Shown: one piece after another, positions 57,683 through 64,000 of the stretch
Position numbering within the stretch: the first letter of the stretch is position 1
How the letters are laid out: each line of letters starts with the position of its first letter
DNA from: Pseudomonadota bacterium
GTDB lineage: Bacteria > Pseudomonadota > Gammaproteobacteria > Steroidobacterales > Steroidobacteraceae
DNA: 64,000 nt
Direction: 5' to 3'
Assembly (NCBI GenBank): GCA_016713725.1
Contig: JADJOO010000006.1
Span: 248,001-312,000, forward strand
The notes under the pieces: generated by a model
What the model saw: the letters and a program-made list of their open reading frames with translations, nothing else
The model's database searches: none
Told to the model about the DNA's origin: nothing
Position numbers and translations under genes: made by a program

Positions 57683-59227
57683 CTACTGTTTCGAGCCCTG
57701 CGTCACCGCTTCCATCACGCGGTCGAGGTTGAAGCTGCCCGGCTTCTGCCGCGGCGGAAACTCCCTGAAGCTCTGCAGCCACCGGCCGACATAGGCACCG
57801 GCGGGGGCGATGGCGAACATGCGCTCCATGTACCAGCGCTGATACCCCATGGCGTTCTCTTCCTCGGCGCGCTCGAACGGATCCATGCGCAGATTGGTCA
57901 GCTTCGGCGCCCGCAGCACGGTGAACGGCTCCTGCCAGACTTTGAGGCCTAAGGCAGGCTGCTCGAGGAACGTGATCTTCAGGTTCTCGTAGCGCAACGC
58001 CGCGACACTGCCGTCGTCGGTCCAGTAGATGAACTCCTTGCGCGGCCATGGCGCCTGGCCCCTGAGCGCCGGGCCGAGGTCATAGCCGTCGAGATGGACC
58101 TTGTAGGTCGTGCCGCCGACCTTGCGACCCTTGAGCAGGTCGGCCGTGACATTCGTGTCGCCGGCGGCAGCAAGGAACGTCGTCAGCATGTCTTCGTGCG
58201 CGCCGATGTCGTTGATCACGGTGCCCGGCTTGATGACGCCCGGCCACTTGATCATGGTCGGCACGCGGTAACCGCCTTCCCATTGCGTGTTCTTCTCGCC
58301 ACGGAACATGGTCGTGCCGCCGTCAGGCCACGTGAACGTCTCGGCGCCATTGTCGGTCGAGTACATGATGATGGTGTTGTGCTCGAGACCCAGGTCCCTG
58401 AGCCTGCCCAGCACCTGCCCGACGTGGCCGTCATGCTCGACCATGCCGTCGGCATAGATGCCCAGGCCGGTCTTGCCCTCTGCGTCCGCGTGCAGGTGCG
58501 TGAAGATGTGCATGCGGGTGGAGTTCCACCACAGGAAGAACGGCTTGCCGGACTTCTTGGCGCGATCCATGAAGTCGAGTGCCTTTTCTGTGACTTCCCG
58601 GTCGATCGTCTCCATGCGCTTCCTGGTCAGCGGACCGGTGTCAGTGATGCGGCCATCGGCGAAGCTGTGGATGACGCCGCGCGGCCCGAAGTTTTTCTTG
58701 AATTCCGGGTTCTTCGGGTAATCGACGTTTTCGGGCTCCTCCTCGGCATTGAGGTGATAGAGGTTGCCGAAGAACTCATCGAAGCCGTGCGCCGTCGGCA
58801 GCATCGAGTCGCGGTCGCCGAGGTGGTTCTTGCCGAACTGCCCGGTGACGTAGCCCTGCGCCCGGAGCAGTGTGGCAATCGTCGGGTCGGCCGCCATCAT
58901 GCCTTCCGGCGCGCCCGGCAGGCCCACCTTGGTGAGACCCGTGCGGATCGGCGACTGGCCGGTGATGAACGCGGCACGGCCGGCGGTGCAGCTCTGCTGG
59001 CCGTACCAGTCGGTGAACAGCGCGCCTTCGGCCGCGATGCTGTCGATGTTGGGTGTCTTGTAACCCATCATCCCGCGGTTGTACGCACTGATGTTGAAGC
59101 CGCCGATGTCGTCACCCCAGATGACGAGGATGTTGGGTTTCTGCGTTTGTGCGTGGACGGGTCCGCCCAGCACACCCAGCACCGCGATCAGCGCGGCACC
59201 GCAAACTCCTGCGATTCTCTTCTGCAC
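57683..59227 (-). CDS. Exported arylsulfatase (formylglycine-dependent)
   Basis: 514 aa. Signal peptide KRIAGVCGAALIAVLGVLGG. Alkaline-phosphatase-fold sulfatase: metal aspartates in NILVIWGDDIGG (D39, D40), the formylglycine site C80-TAGR84 (CxAxR, not the commoner CxPxR), FGKNHLGD, and the second metal pair MYSTDNGAE near 300. The substrate is an organic sulfate ester; the low similarity to carbohydrate sulfatases in the middle part leaves it open. No sulfatase-maturase gene is in the window. First gene of the cluster that continues with alkyl sulfatase and octahaem cytochrome; divergent from a LysR gene. Confidence 0.9.
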   Translation of the reverse strand: MQKRIAGVCGAALIAVLGVLGGPVHAQTQKPNILVIWGDDIGGFNISAYNRGMMGYKTPNIDSIAAEGALFTDWYGQQSCTAGRAAFITGQSPIRTGLTKVGLPGAPEGMMAADPTIATLLRAQGYVTGQFGKNHLGDRDSMLPTAHGFDEFFGNLYHLNAEEEPENVDYPKNPEFKKNFGPRGVIHSFADGRITDTGPLTRKRMETIDREVTEKALDFMDRAKKSGKPFFLWWNSTRMHIFTHLHADAEGKTGLGIYADGMVEHDGHVGQVLGRLRDLGLEHNTIIMYSTDNGAETFTWPDGGTTMFRGEKNTQWEGGYRVPTMIKWPGVIKPGTVINDIGAHEDMLTTFLAAAGDTNVTADLLKGRKVGGTTYKVHLDGYDLGPALRGQAPWPRKEFIYWTDDGSVAALRYENLKITFLEQPALGLKVWQEPFTVLRAPKLTNLRMDPFERAEEENAMGYQRWYMERMFAIAPAGAYVGRWLQSFREFPPRQKPGSFNLDRVMEAVTQGSKQ

Positions 59228-59311
59228 GTGTTTCCCACCCCTGCTGCAAGCTGCATTCTGTTATTGCCGGGCATGTCCTCCCGGGGACTCGCGAGCGAAT
59301 CCGAAGCATAA

Positions 59312-59326
59312 CTTGGCTTAGCCGAG
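59312..59326. promoter_or_regulatory. Possible LysR binding site
   Basis: CTTGGCTTAGCCGAG is an imperfect palindrome with a central T, in the 146-bp gap between the divergent arylsulfatase and LysR genes. LysR proteins often bind such interrupted repeats; weak call. Confidence 0.3.
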
Positions 59327-59373
59327 CCCATGTGTCCAATGCATGTTCTGTATCGAAGGCATACTCGTCAGGC

Positions 59374-60282
59374 ATGGCCATGGAACTCCGGCAGTTGCGC
59401 CAGGTGGTCGCCCTTGCCGACCACCGCAGTTTCGTGCGGGCGGCCGCTGCCCTGCACATCAGCCAGCCGGCGCTGACCCGCAGCATCCAGAACCTCGAGC
59501 GCGGGTTCGGGAACAGCCTGTTCCTGCGTTCCGCCGCCGGAGTCGTACCCACCGATCTCGGCCGGCTGAGCGTCGAACACGCCCGCGACCTGCTGCGCAT
59601 GGCGGACGAACTCGAGAGCGAGGCGATCGGTCACGCGGCCCAGCGCACCGGGCGTGTGTCGATCGGTGGTGGCCCGTACCCGACGGACTCGTTCCTGGGA
59701 CCGGCAACAGCGCGCTTCGTCGAGCAGTTTCCGCGGTTCACCGTGCAACTGCTCTCGGGCGGCTGGGACGATCTCGCCCTCCGCCTGCGCAGCCGGACCC
59801 TCGATTTCTTCGTTAACGACGCCAGCCTGTTGACGGGTGAGCCGGACCTCGAGATGACGCCGATGCCGGTGAAGCACCCGGTCTATTTCTGCGCACGCGC
59901 GGGACACCGTTGGCGCAGGGCAAGGCGAGTGTATGGGTCGCAGACGTGATGAGGTGGCCCTTCGTCGCACCGTCGCGAATTCCGCCGCGCGTGCTCGAAC
60001 CGCTGCTGGCCGCACATCGCGAAGGCTCCTCGCAACTGGCGGCAGCGCGGCCGTTTCCCGCGGTCGAGTGCAGCGGGTTGTCGCCGGTCAAGCGACTGCT
60101 CGCTGCCTCAAACTTCGTGACAGCCACGATCCTGCCGTGCATCGCGGAAGAACTCGACGCTGGGCGCTTCGTCCTGTTGGCCGCGGCGCCGTGGTTGTAT
60201 CTGCAGTTTGGCCTCGCATGCCCCGAGGTACCGTACGTGGCTCGCGCGCGAAGAACTCTGTCCGCCACGGGAAAGCAGCTGA
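59374..60282 (+). pseudogene. LysR-family regulator with two compensating frameshifts
   Basis: About 302 aa, the usual LysR length, when read through two shifts. N-terminal HTH: MELRQLRQVVALADHRSFVR, then AAAALHISQPALTRSIQNLE, LFLRSAAGVVPTDLG. The first frame breaks near 59,908, where GGACACCGTTGG lacks one C relative to the expected GHPLAQG; the ligand domain continues in the next frame (VWVADVMRWPFVAPSRIPPR, SNFVTATILPCIAEELDAGR, LYLQFGLACPEVPYVAR). A return to the first frame near 60,245 gives a stop at 60,282. Divergent from the arylsulfatase gene, its likely target. Confidence 0.75.
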
Positions 60283-60326
60283 GACGGCCCGGATCAAGCG
60301 CGACTGACTCTGCACCTGGAGCATTC

Positions 60327-60615
60327 ATGTCCGACCCGAAGCGATTCCCTCGCGGCCTGTTGAGCCTGGTGCCGTTCCTTTCCGGATGCACCTGCGGTGC
60401 TGATCGTCGAACAGGTCATCGTCACGGCAGGACAACAGGTTCCGTTCGAGTTCGTGCTCGCGTACGACGAGTCCCGTATCCAGCCTTGCCACACCTACGC
60501 CGTGCAGGTGCGAGTCGAGGATGGCGGCAAGCTGTTGTTCATCAGCGACACGGTGAACCGCGTCATCACGCGGGCGGCTCCCAGCCACCTGGACATTGTC
60601 GTGCGCCGGAACTGA
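60327..60615 (+). pseudogene. YbaY-type lipoprotein, internally deleted
   Basis: The ATG at 60,327 (GGAG upstream) starts a lipoprotein signal MSDPKRFPRGLLSLVPFLSG with lipobox Cys. Right after it the frame changes and the reading DAPAVLIVEQVIVTAGQQVP continues with FEFVLAYDESRIQPCHTYAV and ISDTVNRVITR, which match the second half of YbaY/YscW-type domains. About 30-40 residues between are missing and the two parts are out of frame. Either a deletion in the organism or a collapsed assembly. These lipoproteins sit in the outer membrane with unknown roles. Confidence 0.55.
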
Positions 60616-60674
60616 GACTGCGGGCGGACGACGTCGCAGGCGCGGTAACCGCTGAGCGCCAGAGCAGCGCTCGT

Positions 60675-61583
60675 TCAGCCGTAGTGACTCAGTGCCACGC
60701 GCGCAACCTCATCACCCCATTCCTGCACGAAGTGCCCGGCCTCGGCCAGTTCGAGCGGCGGCGGGCAATTGCGGATGAGGCGTTGCAGCGAGTGCATCGC
60801 AGGCGGTGGAATCACGGTGTCCTGCATGCCGATGGCCATGAAAGCCTGGCCCTGCCATTGGTCGCGCCACCAGCGTGCCGCGGCGCGCGACGCCTCTGCG
60901 CCGTCCGCGTCCGGGTGATCGCACACGAGATTCGGAAAACGGCGGGCGCCCGCCTTGAACCGCCGGTCCGGGAATGGCGCGTCGTATGCGGCCGCTTCTG
61001 CTTCCGTGAGGTGCCGGCAACTGCGCTTCATTAGGGCACCGACACGCAAGTCCGGGTTTGCATTGACCCACGCGCGCCAGGCGTCGAAACCTGCACCGAG
61101 AGACTGCTTCCCGGTCGCCAGCACCGTGTTCATGACCAGCAAACGCGTGAAACGCTGCGGGTCGTCCATCGGCAACGTCAGGCCAAGGATGCCACCCCAG
61201 TCCTGGCAGACGAGCGTGATGTTGCGGAGTTCGAGCGCCCGCACGAAGGCCTGCAGCGAATCGCGGTGCCGCGTAAACGTGTACCAGGCCTCGTCGACGG
61301 GTTTGTCCGAGCGACCGAAGCCGAAAAAGTCGGGCACAACGACTCGCGCGCCGGAGCCGAGCAACGCGGGAATCATCCGCCGGTACAGGTAGCTCCACGT
61401 TGGTTGCCCGTGCAGGCACAGGAACAGATTGCCGGCGTCGCGCGGCCCTTCGTCGAGGTAGTGCATGCGCAGGCCAGAGAAGCCCGGCAGGCTTTCGACG
61501 TAGTGTGGAATGAACGGGTATTCCGGCAAGGCGCCGAACCGCTCGTCCGGCGTGCGCAGGAATTCCGGTGTCGAAGCTGGCAT
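60675..61583 (-). CDS. Haloalkane dehalogenase-like alpha/beta hydrolase (HLD-I type)
   Basis: 302 aa. Of two close ATGs, the one at 61,583 is chosen because GAGAGG lies 8 nt before it. Segments match subfamily I dehalogenases: FSGLRMHYLDEGP, CLHGQPTWSYLYRRM (oxyanion), VPDFFGFGRSDKP, nucleophile D128 with halide-binding W129 in LVCQDWGG, acid D in AIGMQDTVIPPP, and H284 in EAGHFVQEWG. The reaction would be hydrolysis of haloalkanes to alcohol and halide. Having Asp rather than Ser at the elbow excludes ordinary esterases; epoxide hydrolases are the alternative. Confidence 0.85.
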   Translation of the reverse strand: MPASTPEFLRTPDERFGALPEYPFIPHYVESLPGFSGLRMHYLDEGPRDAGNLFLCLHGQPTWSYLYRRMIPALLGSGARVVVPDFFGFGRSDKPVDEAWYTFTRHRDSLQAFVRALELRNITLVCQDWGGILGLTLPMDDPQRFTRLLVMNTVLATGKQSLGAGFDAWRAWVNANPDLRVGALMKRSCRHLTEAEAAAYDAPFPDRRFKAGARRFPNLVCDHPDADGAEASRAAARWWRDQWQGQAFMAIGMQDTVIPPPAMHSLQRLIRNCPPPLELAEAGHFVQEWGDEVARVALSHYG

Positions 61584-61637
61584 GACCATGTCCTCTCGAT
61601 GCCGTTGGCGATCAGCCGCGCGGGCATTCACCCGGAT

Positions 61638-62258
61638 TCAGCGCCTCTCGGTCAAGAGATTCAACTGCAGGGCCTCGGCGACGGTGAGGTCCCGAATCCG
61701 GTCGTGTGGAATAGCGGCCATGAGGCTGGCGACTTCGGCGCGCACGCCCATCTAGGTCAGGTACTCGGTGACATCTGTCCCGACGACCTGCTGGAAAGCA
61801 TCTTCGTCGCGGACGGGCGTGCGATTTGCGGCTCGGTGCAACCCGACTGCAGATCCCGTCTCCTGCGAACGCCGGACGCCGCCGGCGAGTATGAAAGGAC
61901 ATGCGCTGTGACACGTCCCTGCCGTTGCCCGCGTCGCGTCCGTCGCGCGCGTTCCGACACGTGTGTCGAACCCATGTTCCCGCAGCACTCGACCGAGCTG
62001 CATCGCGGTCACGAGACTGCCGCCGGGCGAGTTCAGGTAGACGACGGCATGGGTGATGTGCTCGGTGAGGATCAGGCTCACGACGCGCGACGTGGCTCCC
62101 GGATCGACCGGACCGTCGAGGTAGATCAGCCAGCGCTCGTCGCCCGGCGGCCTCCCGGGATATTCCGGCGCGACTGCCACGACCTGCAACGCTGCGGGCA
62201 TCTCGGCCGCAACGGGAGCGGCGATCAGCCCGAACAAGATCAGCAGCGGCACACGCAT
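61638..62258 (-). pseudogene. ClpP-like exported serine protease, in-frame TAG
   Basis: 206 aa when read through. The ATG at 62,258 has GAGGG upstream and begins a signal peptide (MRVPLLILFGLIAAPVAA). ClpP/crotonase-fold features: WLIYLDGPVDPGATSRVVSL, HAVVYLNSPGGSLVTAMQLG (SPGG loop) and the nucleophile region GTCHSACPFILAGG, where Ser sits in the family's G-x-C-x-S-A-C context. A TAG at 61,754-61,752 interrupts DVTEYLT-stop-MGVRAEVASL; the same frame then runs 37 more residues (DLTVAEALQLNLLTERR) to a normal end. So only a single codon differs from an intact gene. Periplasmic; function unknown. Confidence 0.7.
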
Positions 62259-62285
62259 CGTTGCCCTCACTACCGCTGCACAGCC

Positions 62286-62741
62286 TCAGCCGTGTTGACC
62301 GGTCGCCGTGCGCAATGCATCAAAGTGGTACCCGAGGCGGGTCTCGCCGTTGATGCAAGTCCGCACCGCGCGGGAACCCGCCGACTCGAACAGATCGATG
62401 AGCCGTCGATCCGCCAACACCGGATTGACGTCGGAGCGCACACCTTCGCTGAAAATCAGGGCCACCACGCGTCGGAACACCTGGTTACGATCGGTTTCGG
62501 AGCAGCGTCCGGTCAGCCGACAGACTTCTTCGGTAACGCCGATTGCAAACCACAGGAGCCACATCCTGCCCGTGTCGGCGCGTTCCACCAGCGACGGCTC
62601 CTCGACGGTCGCCAGCGTGCGCTCGGCATCAAGCAGTTCCGCGAGTGCGAGCATCGCCGGGTCATCCGCAATGTCCGTCGAGCGCTGATCCGATCCGGTC
62701 TGCCTGCGCATGGTTTGCCATGGCCTTGTCGAGTCGTCCAT
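62286..62741 (-). CDS. Hypothetical cytoplasmic protein
   Basis: 151 aa from the ATG at 62,741 (MDDSTRPWQTMRRQ). Mostly helical: MLALAELLDAERTLATVEEP, MWLLWFAIGVTEEVCRLTG and NQVFRRVVALIFSEGVRSD. No signal peptide or known motif; I do not recognise it. Divergent from the AraC-type gene and 27 bp upstream of the ClpP-like gene in the same direction, so the two may be one transcript. Confidence 0.6.
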   Translation of the reverse strand: MDDSTRPWQTMRRQTGSDQRSTDIADDPAMLALAELLDAERTLATVEEPSLVERADTGRMWLLWFAIGVTEEVCRLTGRCSETDRNQVFRRVVALIFSEGVRSDVNPVLADRRLIDLFESAGSRAVRTCINGETRLGYHFDALRTATGQHG

Positions 62742-62887
62742 GGGCGGGCACTGTAGGCACGCGAAGACTTCGACTCTGGTCGCTGGACGGCAAAATCTGG
62801 TCCATGGACTGCAGATTTTTGATTCCCACGTGCTGAGCAATCCAGTAGCTTGCACTTCTGGCAATTCAATCGTATTCATAGCCTGGG

Positions 62888-63757
62888 ATGTGGAATAAAC
62901 CAACCGCACTGGCGATGACGCTGGCCCCGCTGAAGGACGTCCTGCCCCAGTACGGCATCGACTTCTCGGCGCTGGCGCGCCGCGCCGGAATCGACCCGGA
63001 GCTGCTGACGCGCCCCGGTCAACGATTGCCCTCGGCGCGCATCCAGAAGCTGCGGCGAATTGCAGCGCAAGAGTCAAACGATCCACTCTTTGGCCTGCGC
63101 GCAGGCCAACTGGCGCGGCCAGGCATTTTCCACGCGCTCGGCCTCGGCATCGTCAGCAGCACGAGCGTGCTCGCCGCCCTGCGACGCATCGTGCGCTACA
63201 GCAGCGTCGTCAGCACCAACGGCCGTTTCGTGCTGATTGTCGAGGGACCACAGGCGAACCTGGAAACGCGGCGGACCGAGCAGACGATCGTGCCGTGCGA
63301 GCGGTACTTCGGCGCAGTCGTCGTCACGATATGCAGGATTCTTCGCCTCTGCGCCGGCCCGTCCGCCATTCCCACGCTCGTCACCCTGCCGTACCAGAGC
63401 GTCGTACCGCCTGAGGCCTATCACGAGGCACTCGGCTGCCCGGTGGAGTTCAGCGCGGATCGCTTCACAATCAAGTTCGATGCGGAGCTCGCGGCACGCC
63501 CGGTCCGGACTGGCAATCCCGAGCTGGCCGACGAAGCCGATCGCATGGCAGCTCGCTACATCGAAGGTCTCGCACCGGACACCGCGGCGACGCGGGTCCG
63601 TGCATCGCTAAGGAAGGCCAGCACACGCTCGCCGACATCACCTTCCTGCTTGGCTTTGCCGACCAGAGCAACTTCACGCGCGTTCCGGCGCTGGACGGGC
63701 AGGACGCCGCGTCAATTCCTGACTGGACAAGGCGACCTGTTACGCGTGTCTGCTTGA
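62888..63757 (+). pseudogene. AraC-family regulator with damaged DNA-binding domain
   Basis: The arabinose-binding-like N-terminal domain (Arabinose_bd, about 15-210) is intact: LPQYGIDFSALARRAGIDPE, FGLRAGQLARPGIFHALGLG and HEALGCPVEFSADRFTIKFD. The C-terminal domain is not: after TAATRVRAS the first helix-turn-helix (about 50 residues) is missing, the next part (HTLADITFLLGFADQSNFTR) is in another frame, and the end (AFRRWTGRTPRQF) is back in the first frame because two bases are lost in ACGCGCGTTCCGG. As written the product cannot bind DNA normally. A palindrome GTCCATGGAC lies at 62,800-62,809 in the divergent gap. Confidence 0.75.
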
Positions 63758-63771
63758 CCAGCCGTCCCGCG

Positions 63772-64000
63772 CTAGAACCCCGCGACGCGCTCGAACACCC
63801 AGTAGCTCGCAAGACTGCCGATCGCATAGGGCGGCACGCGCCATAGCCACGCCGGACTGCGCAGCCGCAATGAGGCCGCCACTCGTGTGCCGGCCGCAAT
63901 CAGCACGAGCACGGCGGCGATGAAGATCAACTGCCCGATCTCCACTCCGACGTTGAAGAACAGCAGCGCCAGCGGAATCGAGTTCTGCGGCAGGCCAACC
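63772..64000 (-). CDS. HupE/UreJ-family membrane protein, C-terminal part
   Basis: Partial: the gene enters from beyond the right edge and stops at 63,774-63,772. The visible 75 residues contain SIPLALLFFNVGVEIGQLIF, a helix IAAVLVLIAAGTRVAASL and the terminal VPPYAIGSLASYWVFERVAG, the diagnostic end of HupE/UreJ-like proteins (small membrane metal-transport-type family, often exported-domain fusions). Metal specificity cannot be judged from the fragment. Confidence 0.75.
   Translation of the reverse strand, partial: VGLPQNSIPLALLFFNVGVEIGQLIFIAAVLVLIAAGTRVAASLRLRSPAWLWRVPPYAIGSLASYWVFERVAGF

Overview
The window is GC-rich and densely coded. It reads as chromosome of an aerobic, heterotrophic proteobacterium, most likely a gammaproteobacterium of the Nevskiales/Steroidobacterales kind. 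That placement is an inference from gene content: AlkB-type alkane hydroxylase, TonB receptor, c-type cytochromes, sulfatases, glutamate synthase and an RlmL-like enzyme. No rRNA, tRNA, CRISPR array or phage structural gene was seen.

Region 1 (1-10,300) is a mobile, decaying stretch. Two same-orientation copies of an IS1182-like element (1-145, cut by the window edge, and 8,708-10,291) bracket it. Inside are two direct copies of an IS110-family, IS1111-type element (2,345-3,740 and 6,819-8,216), and between those lie genes for three predicted exported proteins (two NTF2-like, one SMP-30-like propeller). An M20 peptidase gene sits at 273-1,847. Every transposase gene seen in full is frameshifted.

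Region 2 (10,301-21,840) centres on an apparent 8-kb minus-strand operon. In order of transcription it holds an AlkB-type monooxygenase, a [2Fe-2S] ferredoxin, an AlkB-family 2-oxoglutarate dioxygenase, a di-haem cytochrome c4, a MauG/CcpA-like peroxidase, a beta-helix protein fused to cytochrome c, and a TonB receptor. A divergent TetR gene and a perfect 7-2-7 palindrome control the head. Two HSL-type esterase genes follow TetR. This is the best candidate for an undescribed system: hydrocarbon oxidation combined with a periplasmic haem/beta-helix module and an outer-membrane importer.

Region 3 (21,900-43,700) is mostly core metabolism and cell envelope: RlpA, a GlsB-type membrane protein, gltB-gltD, PPK2, tryptophanase, a CDP-alcohol phosphotransferase, an FKBP isomerase, an alpha/beta hydrolase, a DUF2868/DUF3482 GTPase pair, an ABC exporter, a DUF885 metallopeptidase, a DmeF-like metal efflux protein and an acyl-CoA dehydrogenase.

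Region 4 (43,700-52,900) holds a LysR regulator, a divergent pair made of a Pat-type protein acetyltransferase and a histone-deacetylase-family enzyme, and a translationally overlapping trio (NDH-2-like oxidoreductase, COG2521-like methyltransferase, RlmL-like RNA methyltransferase). Region 5 (52,826-64,000) is a sulfate-ester cluster (arylsulfatase, porin remnant, alkyl sulfatase, octahaem-HEAT-TPR cytochrome) with a divergent LysR gene. It is followed by a haloalkane dehalogenase, a ClpP-like exported protein, AraC and the end of a HupE/UreJ-like gene.

A caution for the whole window: at least eleven otherwise well-conserved genes carry single-base frameshifts or in-frame stops, including gltD and several regulators. 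Many fall in short homopolymers, so uncorrected assembly indels are as likely as true pseudogenes.
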